From Marinifilaceae bacterium (GTDB lineage: Bacteria > Bacteroidota > Bacteroidia > Bacteroidales > Marinifilaceae), in NCBI GenBank assembly GCA_017936285.1, contig JAGBFU010000079.1:1-55255 (forward strand): a DNA stretch of 55,255 nt, read 5' to 3'. The notes beneath the pieces are model-generated. The model was not told the DNA's origin. It searched no databases and saw only the letters and a program-made list of their open reading frames with translations. The position numbers and the translations under genes were made by a program. Below are positions 1 through 9,400 of the stretch, piece after piece. Positions within the stretch are counted from its first letter, which is position 1; the number at the start of each line of letters is the position of its first letter.

Positions 1-60
1 AAAATGGCAAAACAACGCCAGGGTTAGCGTTGAAACGGAGAATTTCAATGTTGTTTTCAT
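1..60 (-). CDS. Start of a secreted protein, truncated by the window edge
   Basis: Reading leftward from an ATG at 60-58 there is an open frame of exactly 20 codons to the window edge. It begins MKTTLKFSVSTLTLALF, a positively charged start followed by a hydrophobic stretch, as in a Bacteroidales signal peptide. It follows the gdhA terminator in the same direction, so it is a separate transcription unit. Nothing can be said about its function because only the leader is present. It could also be a chance open frame; the signal-like start and sensible spacing favour a real gene. Confidence 0.5.
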   Translation of the reverse strand, partial: MKTTLKFSVSTLTLALFCHF

Positions 61-169
61 GGTAGGGAGAGGTTGTGGTTCGCTCTGCAATATAATATTA
101 AATTTGCAGTATTGCAAGAGAAAGGAAAATTTTTGTAAAATCCTTCAATCCTACCCTGAAATAACAATA

Positions 170-199
170 GAGTCTGTCGAGAATTAACCCGACAGACTC
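170..199 (-). terminator. Terminator of gdhA
   Basis: A perfect 10-bp stem (170-179 with 190-199, loop 180-189) lies 33 nt past the gdhA stop. Reading on the minus strand it is followed by a T-rich stretch (TATTGTTATTT). The stem is strong but the T-tract is interrupted. Confidence 0.65.
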
Positions 200-231
200 A
201 GAAGAATGAACTATTATTTGAAACGAATGAA

Positions 232-1593
232 TTAAATCACTCCCTGTGCCACCATTGCATTTGCTACTTTGATGAATCCCGCAATATTTGCACCCTTCAC
301 ATAATCGATATAACCATCCTCGCGCTTACCATACTTGATACATGCGGCATGAATATCATTCATAATTCTGCGAAGACGCTCATCAACCTCTTGAGGTGTC
401 CAGCTTAAACGCATAGAGTTCTGTGTCATCTCAAGACCAGATGTTGCCACTCCACCTGCATTTGAAGCCTTTCCCGGTGAATAAAGAATCTTAGCCTCCT
501 GGAATGCCTGAATAGCCTCGGGTGTCGATGGCATATTTGCTCCCTCTGTTACACACATACATCCGTTAGCAAGCAACTTCTTAGCCTCCTCACCATTCAA
601 CTCATTCTGTGTTGCACATGGCATTGCAATATCACACTTTACACTCCAAGGACGCTCATTAGCAACATATTGAGCATGTGGATAGTGCTCTACATACTCG
701 GAAATTCTTCCTCGATAGATATTCTTCAACTCGTAAATATACTCCCATTTCTCCATATCAATTCCCTCCGGATCATAAATATAACCATTGGAATCTGACA
801 TGGTAACAACCTTTGCTCCTAACTGTATAGCCTTTTTGGCAGCATATTGTGCAACATTTCCTGAACCCGAAATTGCCACAGTCTTACCGGCAAAGCTATC
901 TCCACGAGTAGCCAACATAGCCTCGGCAAAATAGCATGCACCATAACCTGTTGCCTCAGGACGCATTGGAGAACCACCCCAATCTATTCCCTTACCGGTC
1001 AATGTTCCTGTGAACTCATTACGAAGTTTCTTGTATGTTCCAAACATATAACCAACCTCACGGCCTCCAACACCTATATCTCCCGCAGGAACATCTGTGT
1101 TGGCTCCAATATGGCGCTGCAACTCCATCATAAAGGCCTGGCAGAAACGCATCACCTCCATCTCACTCTTACCTTTAGGGTTAAAGTCGGAACCGCCCTT
1201 ACCTCCACCCATAGGCAAAGTTGTCAAACTATTCTTGAAAGTCTGCTCAAAAGCAAGGAATTTCAAAATGCTTAAATTTACACTGGCATGGAAACGAATT
1301 CCTCCTTTGTATGGTCCTATAGCACTATTTTGCTGAACTCGGTAACCTTTATTTATTACTACCTCGCCCTTATCATTAACCCAAGGCACTCGGAACATTA
1401 TAATCTTCTCTGGCTCAGCAATTCTCTCCAGTACCTTCATCTTCATCAAATGCGGATGCTTAACGATATAAGGGGCCACACTCTCTACAACCTCGCGAAC
1501 TGCCTGATGAAACTCTGCCTCACCCGGATTTCGGGTTATAATCTCATCCATAAAAGAGTTAACATACTCCTCAACCATTCTATTGTTCTCCAT
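232..1593 (-). CDS. gdhA: NADP-type glutamate dehydrogenase
   Basis: A 453-residue hexameric-type glutamate dehydrogenase, which interconverts glutamate with 2-oxoglutarate and ammonia in the cytoplasm; in Bacteroidales it is a main route of ammonia assimilation. The substrate region shows GPYKGGIRFH and PMGGGKGGSDFNPKGK with the conserved lysines, then DVPAGDIGVGGREVGYM. The nucleotide-binding fold has GSGNVAQYAAKKAIQLGAKV. Length is normal for the family (about 445-455). The ATG start is supported by a consensus promoter about 40 nt upstream. It stands alone, with its own promoter and terminator. Cofactor preference (NADP against NAD) is inferred from overall family resemblance. Confidence 0.97.
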   Translation of the reverse strand: MENNRMVEEYVNSFMDEIITRNPGEAEFHQAVREVVESVAPYIVKHPHLMKMKVLERIAEPEKIIMFRVPWVNDKGEVVINKGYRVQQNSAIGPYKGGIRFHASVNLSILKFLAFEQTFKNSLTTLPMGGGKGGSDFNPKGKSEMEVMRFCQAFMMELQRHIGANTDVPAGDIGVGGREVGYMFGTYKKLRNEFTGTLTGKGIDWGGSPMRPEATGYGACYFAEAMLATRGDSFAGKTVAISGSGNVAQYAAKKAIQLGAKVVTMSDSNGYIYDPEGIDMEKWEYIYELKNIYRGRISEYVEHYPHAQYVANERPWSVKCDIAMPCATQNELNGEEAKKLLANGCMCVTEGANMPSTPEAIQAFQEAKILYSPGKASNAGGVATSGLEMTQNSMRLSWTPQEVDERLRRIMNDIHAACIKYGKREDGYIDYVKGANIAGFIKVANAMVAQGVI

Positions 1594-1633
1594 AATATTA
1601 ATGTATTAGTAGTTTAGTAAAAAAATATGTGGA

Positions 1634-1666
1634 CAAAGTTACGGCCAATTTTACCTATTCTCCAAA
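1634..1666 (-). promoter_or_regulatory. Bacteroidales promoter of gdhA
   Basis: On the minus strand a TTTG (1666-1663) and a TAACTTTG (1641-1634) are separated by 21 nt, matching the Bacteroidetes TTTG / TAnnTTTG form. The expected transcript start leaves a leader of roughly 35 nt before the gdhA ATG. Confidence 0.6.
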
Positions 1667-1762
1667 AAGAATGGCTACTCATTTTTTACCTATTTTTGCG
1701 AATTTAGTATAAATCCAGGGTTAAAACGTTTTAAAAACAATTTCTTACTAAAAGACCAAAAA

Positions 1763-1792
1763 ATAGGGTTCGGCAAGAGTGCCGAACCCTAT
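1763..1792 (-). terminator. Terminator of the SIMPL-M13 operon
   Basis: A perfect 13-bp stem (1763-1775 with 1780-1792) with a 4-nt loop lies just past the M13 peptidase stop. On the minus strand it is followed by TTTTTTGGTCTTT. This is a strong intrinsic terminator. Confidence 0.85.
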
Positions 1793-1813
1793 ATCTTAGT
1801 ACAATATATTCTG

Positions 1814-3847
1814 TTACCACACAGAAACTCTTTGTTCTTTAGGAAGATACATAGTATTTGTAGAATCTACTCCAAAAGCCTCATACCACTCATCAATGTG
1901 AGGAAACTCACCATTGACACGCAATTCTGCCAATGCATGAGGATCTGTTTTGGTTCTACGCAATATCTCCTCATCTCGTATATTACATGCCCATACTCCT
2001 GCATTAGCAATAAAGAAACGCTGAATAGGAGTATATCCTGCATAATCCGGCTCCGGATTATCGGCTCTGGCATTTTTATACGCTTGTAGTGAGATTTGTA
2101 ATCCACCATAATCAGCAATAGTCTCGCCCAATGTAAATTTTCCATTGGCAAAGACTCCCGGCAACACCTCGAATTTATCGAAATAGTCCGACATTACAGC
2201 AGCTCGCTTTGTAAACTGGGCTGCATCCTCCTCGCTCCACCAATTATTCAAATTACCATCTTTATCAAACTCTTTACCCTGATCATCAAAACCGTGTGTC
2301 ATTTCATGACCGATTACTACTCCAATGGCTCCATAATTGAATGCATCATCTGCTTCAAGACTAAAGAATGGATATTGCAGAATTGCTGCCGGGAAACAAA
2401 TTTCGTTAGTTGTTGGATTATAGTATGCATTAACAATCTGAGGATCCATCAACCACTCACTCTTATCAACCGGCATATTTACATCAGCAAGCATATCATC
2501 CATTGCAAAGCGTGAAGCACGAACTATGTTTGCATAATATGAATCTTTGGCAATCTTCAGCGCTGAATAGTCCTTCCACTCATCAGGATATCCAATCTTA
2601 ACATAGAAGGCATCAAGCTTCTCAATTGCTCGCTGTTTCGTCTCACTACTCATCCATTCAAGATTCATAATTCGCTCTTTAAAAGCAAGTTGCAGATTCT
2701 CAACCAACTTTATCATACGCTCTTTTGCAGCTGCAGGAAAATACTTTGCAACATAAAGTTGTCCCACGGCATTACCCAGGCATGAATTAACAGTTCCCTG
2801 TGCATACTTCCATCTAGGCTGCATAACCTGCACTCCTGTCAATGTCTTGCCATAAAACTCAAAACTTGCATTTCTGAAGTCATCGCTCAAATATTTTGCT
2901 GCATTATCGATTACACACCACGACATATACGCCTTCAAAGCATCAAGAGACTCGCCGGCAATCAATTCACTCGCCCTCATTAATGGTTCCGGCTGTCCTA
3001 AATTCAATGAGTCGATAGAGATATTCAACTCCTTGAACAAACCGCTCCAGTTGATAGCAGGAATCTGCTCACTCAACTGAGATATGGTTACCATGTGATA
3101 ATTCTCATACGGGCGACGCAACTTTACATTATCATAATGACTCTCGGCCAAAGATGTCTCTATGGCAATAATATGGTCTGCATTGCGTCCGGCTTGGGCA
3201 GCAGGAACATCGCACAATTCAAACATCCTGATAATCATATCTCTATATTTGGCACGAATCTCCTTTGATTTATCATCCTGATCCAGATAATAGTCACGAT
3301 TGGCTAACGACAATCCGCCCTGATTTATGTTCATTATATTCATTGAACTATTCTGAGGATCCGCATTAACATAGAATCCGAAAAATGGCATTACACCGTT
3401 ATGCATCAGCTCTGCCATTATCCCATTAAGCATCTCACGACTATCTATTGATGCGATTTTAGCCAACTGATCCTTAATTGGCATATATCCATCTTCATTC
3501 AATTTGGCAGTATCCATTGCAATATTAAAGAGGTCTGCTATCTTTTGGCCGGGAGTACCCTCTTCATTCTGCGCAGATGCAATCTCTTCAATAAGCTCTT
3601 TGATTCTGTCATCATTCAACTTACCCAAATATTCAAATATTCCGTAACGCGAATATTCATCAGTAATTGGATTTAACTTTTGCCATCCACCGGTTGCATA
3701 TTGATAGAAATCATTGCCTGGAACTGCAGTTGTATCAAGATTACTCAAAGCAATTCCCCTCTCCGGATCACCTTCACTCACCTTCGGTGCACACGCACCA
3801 ACTCCAATAGCCAAAGCTATCATAGGTAAAAAAACTCTTTTATTCAT
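1814..3847 (-). CDS. M13-family zinc metallopeptidase lipoprotein (PepO-like)
   Basis: A neprilysin/PepO-type endopeptidase of 677 residues. The zinc site is GHEMTHGFDDQGKEFD (HExxH), with the third ligand in GETIADYGG (ExxxD) and the substrate-binding NAYYNP motif between. The leader MNKRVFLPMIALAIGVGAC is a lipoprotein signal with Cys19; the residues after it (APKVSEGD) lack an acidic surface-export signal, so a periplasmic position is more likely. An in-frame GTG at 3865 would add six residues but would spoil the leader and lies in repeat DNA; the ATG at 3847 is chosen. It is 40 nt downstream of the SIMPL gene and probably co-transcribed. Substrates are presumably short peptides, by family. 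Confidence 0.95.
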   Translation of the reverse strand: MNKRVFLPMIALAIGVGACAPKVSEGDPERGIALSNLDTTAVPGNDFYQYATGGWQKLNPITDEYSRYGIFEYLGKLNDDRIKELIEEIASAQNEEGTPGQKIADLFNIAMDTAKLNEDGYMPIKDQLAKIASIDSREMLNGIMAELMHNGVMPFFGFYVNADPQNSSMNIMNINQGGLSLANRDYYLDQDDKSKEIRAKYRDMIIRMFELCDVPAAQAGRNADHIIAIETSLAESHYDNVKLRRPYENYHMVTISQLSEQIPAINWSGLFKELNISIDSLNLGQPEPLMRASELIAGESLDALKAYMSWCVIDNAAKYLSDDFRNASFEFYGKTLTGVQVMQPRWKYAQGTVNSCLGNAVGQLYVAKYFPAAAKERMIKLVENLQLAFKERIMNLEWMSSETKQRAIEKLDAFYVKIGYPDEWKDYSALKIAKDSYYANIVRASRFAMDDMLADVNMPVDKSEWLMDPQIVNAYYNPTTNEICFPAAILQYPFFSLEADDAFNYGAIGVVIGHEMTHGFDDQGKEFDKDGNLNNWWSEEDAAQFTKRAAVMSDYFDKFEVLPGVFANGKFTLGETIADYGGLQISLQAYKNARADNPEPDYAGYTPIQRFFIANAGVWACNIRDEEILRRTKTDPHALAELRVNGEFPHIDEWYEAFGVDSTNTMYLPKEQRVSVW

Positions 3848-3849
3848 AA

Positions 3850-3920
3850 TTAATTCACTATTCACCTTTCACTTTCCCCTCTTCAACTTACTCACTTCTA
3901 ACTCCTAACTGCTCACTCCT
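3850..3920. repeat. Degenerate short-unit repeat tract forming the 3' end of the SIMPL gene
   Basis: Loosely repeated 7-9 nt units (CTCCTAACT, CACTCCTAACT, TTCACTTTCCCC) span the gap between the SIMPL and M13 genes and enter the SIMPL reading frame. A second tract of the same vocabulary lies at 16992-17060. On the minus strand the units read as GGAGTTAG / AGTGAG. No longer structure is evident. Confidence 0.7.
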
Positions 3921-4613
3921 AACTTGTAAAAGCTCAAACTTTACCGTAACCCTGTAATCCAATTTGATATTGCTGAACTCGGGCGAGTCGTAATTCTCCT
4001 CCACTATACTGTTATCCATTGCAAATGATACCGCCTTGGCACGATACAGTGTTGGAGAACTATCAACATTATAATCATTTATATAGATTGCCATACCAAC
4101 CTCCTGACCTACAGCTCCGGCCAACTCCATCGCTCTGCTCAAAGCATTCTGAACAGACTCAACACGCAATCTGCTCTTTAACTCTGCTACATCACTCCTG
4201 CCTGTACTGGTTACCGCCAATCGGTTAATCCCTGCCTCCTGCAACTTATCAAACACCTCACCAACCTTAGCCGCACTATTGAGACGCAAAGAGTAGTTCT
4301 TGCAAAGAGCTCCGCTATTACGTTTGTGGGTTACTCCGGAAAAACCATTGACAAATAAAGCCTCCTTAGTATCTACTCCGGCACCCTTAAGTATTGATAA
4401 CATCTTTCTCTCCAGCTCCTCTAACTTTATTTTTGAATTTGATTCCCTCTCATCAATAGTTATCCTAACCCAAATCTCATTAGGTTCCACCTCTATCGAT
4501 GCATACCCGACTACCTCTACACAAGGCATATCCTGCACCTGCGCTAACAAGGAAACGCTCATTAACATACTCATCATGAGCGTGATAAACATTCTCTTCA
4601 TATGTTCCTTCAT
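3888..4613 (-). CDS. SIMPL-domain (DUF541) secreted protein
   Basis: A 241-residue protein with a signal peptide (MKRMFITLMMSMLMSVSLLA, cleaved near residue 25) and a single SIMPL/DUF541 domain: the VEVVGYASIEVEPNEIWVRI start and the LSRAMELAGAVGQEVG core are typical. The family is periplasmic or envelope-associated and its biochemical role is unsettled. The last dozen residues (QVRSEQLGVRSE) are translated from a degenerate repeat tract and are not part of the domain, so the original stop has probably been overrun. It is the first gene of an operon with the M13 peptidase. Confidence 0.85.
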   Translation of the reverse strand: MKEHMKRMFITLMMSMLMSVSLLAQVQDMPCVEVVGYASIEVEPNEIWVRITIDERESNSKIKLEELERKMLSILKGAGVDTKEALFVNGFSGVTHKRNSGALCKNYSLRLNSAAKVGEVFDKLQEAGINRLAVTSTGRSDVAELKSRLRVESVQNALSRAMELAGAVGQEVGMAIYINDYNVDSSPTLYRAKAVSFAMDNSIVEENYDSPEFSNIKLDYRVTVKFELLQVRSEQLGVRSE

Positions 4614-4632
4614 TTTTGTAATTTACTCCACG

Positions 4633-4660
4633 CAAATAAAACACTAAAAATTGAATCAAA
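4633..4660 (-). promoter_or_regulatory. Probable promoter of the SIMPL-M13 operon
   Basis: On the minus strand TTTG (4660-4657) and TTTATTTG (4640-4633) are 16 nt apart. The downstream element differs from TAnnTTTG at one base and the spacer is short, so this is tentative. It is divergent from the CoA-transferase promoter 40 nt away. Confidence 0.35.
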
Positions 4661-4679
4661 CGAATTTTTAAACAATTAT

Positions 4680-4710
4680 TTTGCAAGAATAGACAATTAC
4701 ACTAATTTTG
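4680..4710 (+). promoter_or_regulatory. Consensus Bacteroidales promoter of the CoA-transferase gene
   Basis: TTTG (4680-4683), a 19-nt spacer, then TAATTTTG (4703-4710) match the Bacteroidetes promoter exactly, 27 nt before the ATG. Confidence 0.75.
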
Positions 4711-4736
4711 CGCCAATTTTTTAAGACACTTAGCCA

Positions 4737-6044
4737 ATGACTACTGAGCCAAATTACAGACCGGCAGCCGAGGCTGTCCAAATTATACAGAGTGGCGAAC
4801 GAGTTCACTTCTCGGGAACAGCCACATTTCCTGTCAATATTGCAAAAGCTCTTTATGAGCGAGGACTCGCCCATGAGATTAGGAACGTTACAATTCAATA
4901 TATGCACAATGTTGGCGAGACCCCATTTACAGATCCTGAAGTGGCTGCCATATTCAACACCGAAGTTATATATACCGGTGGCAATATTCGCAACATTGTG
5001 AACAAAGGACACGGAGGCTATATCTCAATCAGTTTAGGTAATTCTGCCAACGCAATTCGTTCCGGAGTATTGAAGCCCAATACGGCAATTGTTATGGTTT
5101 CGCCACCCGACAAACACGGATATGTATCATTAGGGTTATCGGTTGAGACAAACTTTGCCGCAATTGAGATGGCAGAGAAGGTCATCGGAGTTGTAAACCC
5201 CAATATGCCACGTACATTCGGAGATGCAATCATACACACATCCAAATTCGATATTTTATGTTTTGACAATACTCCCATATGCTCGATAAATCCCGGTAGA
5301 TGCGGAGATACAGAACTGCAAATTGCAGCTAACTGTGCATCACTAATTGAAGATGGCTCCACCCTGCAACTTGGTATCGGTAATCTTCCAAATGCAATAC
5401 TTGAAAATTTACAGAATCACAAAGATTTAGGAATACACACCGAGATGTTTTCGGATGGAATTATTCCATTATGCGAGAAAGGAGTTATAAACAATCTTAA
5501 AAAGAGCATTGACAAAGGAAAGATTGTGGCATCATTCATTATGGGTAGCACGGATCTATACTCGTACGTGGATGACAATCCTGCTATCCTTATGCGCGAA
5601 GTTGCATACACAAACAACCCTGAAATTATTGCCAAAAACCCAAAAGTTGTAGCGATCAATGCTGCCATAGAGATCGATTTGACAGGACAGGTGAATGCCG
5701 AGTCTATTGGAACTACTCAATTCAGCGGTTGCGGAGGACAACTCGAATTTGTTTTAGGCGCAAACAACTCTGAAGGTGGCAAAGCTATATTTGCTATGCC
5801 ATCTATAACGAACAAGGGCATCAGCAAGATTGTTCCTGCCTTAAGTGCCGGAGCAGCTATTACAACCCCCAGACAGGATATGCACTACGTTGTAACCGAA
5901 TTTGGAGTTGCCGATTTATATGGAAAAACTCTTCAGGCTCGCGCAAAAGCATTAATTAATATTGCCCATCCAGACCATAGGGAGGGACTTGAAAAAAGTG
6001 CATTTGATCGTTTCGGCCCCCACTTTATCTACGCAAAGAGATAG
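4737..6044 (+). CDS. Acetyl-CoA hydrolase / CoA-transferase family protein
   Basis: A 435-residue cytoplasmic enzyme of the acetyl-CoA hydrolase/4-hydroxybutyrate CoA-transferase family, which moves CoA between carboxylic acids through a glutamyl-CoA intermediate. Visible motifs include LGIGNLPNAIL, the GIHTEMFSDG segment carrying the likely catalytic Glu, FSGCGGQLEFVLGA near the C-terminus, and VVTEFGVADLYGKT. Length matches 4-hydroxybutyrate and butyrate/acetate CoA-transferases; sequence alone does not settle the acyl partners. In gut Bacteroidales a role in acetate, succinate or butyrate production is plausible. It is a single-gene unit with its own consensus promoter and terminator. Confidence 0.9.
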   Translation: MTTEPNYRPAAEAVQIIQSGERVHFSGTATFPVNIAKALYERGLAHEIRNVTIQYMHNVGETPFTDPEVAAIFNTEVIYTGGNIRNIVNKGHGGYISISLGNSANAIRSGVLKPNTAIVMVSPPDKHGYVSLGLSVETNFAAIEMAEKVIGVVNPNMPRTFGDAIIHTSKFDILCFDNTPICSINPGRCGDTELQIAANCASLIEDGSTLQLGIGNLPNAILENLQNHKDLGIHTEMFSDGIIPLCEKGVINNLKKSIDKGKIVASFIMGSTDLYSYVDDNPAILMREVAYTNNPEIIAKNPKVVAINAAIEIDLTGQVNAESIGTTQFSGCGGQLEFVLGANNSEGGKAIFAMPSITNKGISKIVPALSAGAAITTPRQDMHYVVTEFGVADLYGKTLQARAKALINIAHPDHREGLEKSAFDRFGPHFIYAKR

Positions 6045-6067
6045 TAAATCAGTAAACATAAGATTAG

Positions 6068-6102
6068 AACGAGACAAAATTTACATGTCTCGTTCTTCTT
6101 TT
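6068..6102 (+). terminator. Terminator of the CoA-transferase gene
   Basis: AACGAGACA (6068-6076) pairs perfectly with TGTCTCGTT (6086-6094), followed by CTTCTTTTA. It lies 23 nt after the stop. Confidence 0.75.
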
Positions 6103-6404
6103 ATACACCCATATATTAAGTAGCGAAAACGATTACATTTACGGCAACCAAAAGTTCATTTTTGTCAAAAACCCGCCGAATTTGTCAAATTCAGAAGTAT
6201 AAATATTCACATTTTTACCCCATTAAAGCCGTAAAATAGAGATATTAAGGAGTTGCTCCTTAAAAAATTGTCATTTTAAAACGTTGTATTTCAACAAATA
6301 GAGAACTTTTTATAACAAGATATGATAATTTAAGTTAAAAAGGTTATTAAAACGTCAGCATAATTATTACCTTTACGCGTCAAATTGTAATTTTAAATTT
6401 TCTA
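6103..6404 (+). other. Gene-free AT-rich leader region of SusCD locus 1
   Basis: About 300 nt without a credible gene. It holds a compact hairpin at 6245-6263 (8-bp stem TTAAGGAG/CTCCTTAA with a 3-nt loop) followed by AAAAAATT, and a candidate -7 element TACCTTTA at 6368-6375. No known riboswitch was recognised. SusC loci are often controlled by sigma/anti-sigma pairs, hybrid two-component systems or antisense RNA; none of the protein regulators is encoded next to this locus. Confidence 0.5.
6368..6375 (+). promoter_or_regulatory. Candidate -7 element of SusCD locus 1
   Basis: TACCTTTA differs from TAnnTTTG only in the last base and sits 29 nt before the SusC ATG. No TTTG lies at the expected upstream distance, which would fit a regulated rather than a constitutive promoter. 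Confidence 0.35.
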
Positions 6405-9400
6405 ATGAATAAAAACTGCCGAATGAAAAGAAGAACAGTAAGGTTGGTCAGCATATTATGCTGTGCCACCATGTTGTTGCTTGGACATAGTTATGCTCAG
6501 GCACAACAAGATTCGACTAAGAGCGTTCGCGCAATAGGAATGGCGCCTGTTGGCAATGCTCAAGTACAAAGTTCCCAGACCATGCCTTTGGTTACAATCA
6601 GAGGAACTGTAATGGATGAGAGTGGGCAATCAGTTATCGGAGCCTCTGTATACTTAAAAGATGCCCCCGGTATCGGTATTGCTGCTGATATTGATGGTAA
6701 ATTCTCCTTGAGTATTCCATGGACCCCAAACACCATTATTGTTGTCTCAAGTGTTGGATACGAAACACAGGAGGTAAAGGTTACAAGCCCTACAAAGCCT
6801 CTTGAGATTACTTTGGTCGAGACATCTCAAATGTTGAAAGAGACTGTCGTAACCGGTTACTTCAACCGCTCAATGGAAAGTTTCACAGGAAGTGCTGTAA
6901 CTGTCACTGCTAAGGAGTTGCAGGCTATTGGTAACCAAAACATTATTGAGAGTTTGAAGAATATCGATCCTGCATTTGTTGTAGGTGATAGTTACGAGTT
7001 GGGATCTAACCCTAACCAGTTCAACGAGATCAATATCCGTGGTAAATCATCATTCGCCGGATTGCAGAGTGAGTACGATGGTAACCCCAACGAGCCATTG
7101 TTTATTCTTGATGGATTTGAGACTACCAAGACTGCTGTATTTGATTTGGATATGAACCGTGTAGCATCGGTAACAATTTTGAAGGATGCTGCTGCTAAGG
7201 CCATCTACGGATCAAAGGCTGCTAACGGAGTTATCGTTATTGAGACTGTTGCTCCTACTGCCGGTGCTCTACGTGTAAATTATCAAGGTAACGTTAGCAT
7301 TGAAATGCCTGACCTTACCTCATATGATCTGACAGATGCTCGCGAGAAGCTACAGGTTGAGTGGGATGCAGGACGATACTCATCATCATCTCCTTCACAA
7401 CAACAAGCTCTTGAGGAGCAGTACAACGAGCTTCTTAAGAATGTTGAACGCGGAGTAAACACATATTGGTTGGAGAAACCTCTTCGTGTAGGTGTTGGTA
7501 ACAAACACACCTTGTTCTTCGAGGGTGGAGACGAGGCTATGCGTTACGGTGCAACCATTATGTATAACAACATTGCCGGAGCAATGAAGGGTTCTGACCG
7601 TAACACAATACAAGGTAACATTACCTTATCATATAGAGTAAGAAACTTGATGTTCAGAAACTCATTGAGTATTACACACAACAAGGCAGTAGAGTCACCA
7701 TATGGAAATTTCTCTGAGTACGCTAGATTGAATCCATACTACAGCCCATATGATGAGAATGGAAACATCAACAAGCTATTGGGAACATTCCAGCTTCCAT
7801 CATTCGGAAGTACACCTCGTTACTACTACAACCCATTGTATAATGCTACAATTGGAACCAAGAATGAGTCTCAATACACAGATATTACCGAGAACTTCTA
7901 CATTGAGTGGCAAGCACACAAGAATCTACGTTTAACAGGACGTGTAGGTTATAACTACCAGACTACTGCAAGCGACAACTTCCTGCCAGGAAATCATACA
8001 TCATTCTCTCAGTGGACCGGTGATATGTATTACAAACGTGGAAGTTACACCAAGACTAATGGTTACTCTCAAAGAATATCGGTTGACCTTACTGCAAACT
8101 GGTCAAAGACCATTAAGAAACACATGATCTTCATCAATGGAGGTTATAATCTTGCCATGGCAAACTCAGATAACGTTGGAATGACTGCATGGGGATTCTT
8201 GAATAATCGTGTTGACCATATCACATTTGCTAAGCAATTTGCAGATAATGGTGTTCCTACCGGAAGTGAGTCTATCACCCGTGAGATTGGATTCATTGGA
8301 GCTGCCAACTACTCATACGACGACCGTTATCTTGCAGATATAAGTGTTAGAGCTTCGGGATCTTCTGTATTTGGCTCTAATAAACGCTGGGGAACATTCT
8401 GGGCTGCAGGACTTGGATGGAATCTTCACAAAGAGCACTTTATGGAGAATGCTGCATGGTTGTCAAAATTCAAACTACGTGGTTCTATCGGATATACCGG
8501 TAGTCAAAGCTTCAGTCCATACCAGGCAATGAGTACATATAAGTTCTACCAGGATCTTATGTACGATAATATCAATGGAGCATACCTTATGGCGTTGGCT
8601 AATGACGAGTTGAAATGGCAACAGACCCGAGACATCAATGTTGGTTTGGATATGGGAATTGGAGCTGGAATCAATTTAAGAGTTGATGGTTATGTCAGCA
8701 CAACAAATGACCAATTGATTTCAATTACCCTTCCATCATCTTCAGGATTCAACAGTTACACAGGAAACTTAGGTAATGTTGTTAATAAAGGTATTGAGGG
8801 AGTATTGAACTGGCGTGTATACAATAATCCTAAAAAGCAGGCCTACATCACTCTTAATGGAACATTGGGACATAACGTAAATACCATTGAGAATATCAGT
8901 GATGCACTAAAATCATTCAACGATGCTCAAGAATCTGATCAGATTGAGGATGGAACAACATCTCCACTTGTACGCTACGAGGAGGGACAATCAATGAGTG
9001 TTATATGGGTTGTTAAATCACTCGGAATTGATCCAGTAACAGGACGTGAGTTGTTTGTAAAGAAGGATGGAACTACAACATATGACTGGACATCAGATGA
9101 CTATGTAGTAGGAGGAGACTCTAACCCTAAGGTACATGGAAACTTCGGAGTAAGTGGAGAGTACAAGGGATTTGGTTTCAACCTTTCATTCAGCTATAAA
9201 TTAGGAGGAGACTACTATAACCAAACTCGTGTAGATAAGGTTGAGAACGTTGATATTGCATATAACGTTGACCGTCGAGTTCTTAAAGATACATGGAAGA
9301 ACCCTGGAGACGTTGCAACATTCAAAAAGATTACATCAACACCAACAACAACCTACCCAACATCAAGATTTGTTGAAAAGAACAACGAGTTGCAGTTCGC

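Noticed and set aside
1628..1640. DnaA-box-like TTGTCCACA near the gdhA promoter
   Set aside because: Single site with a mismatch, overlapping promoter bases; no cluster.
6103..6404. Riboswitch before SusC
   Set aside because: No TPP, cobalamin, SAM or other class signature recognised; only a short hairpin is present.
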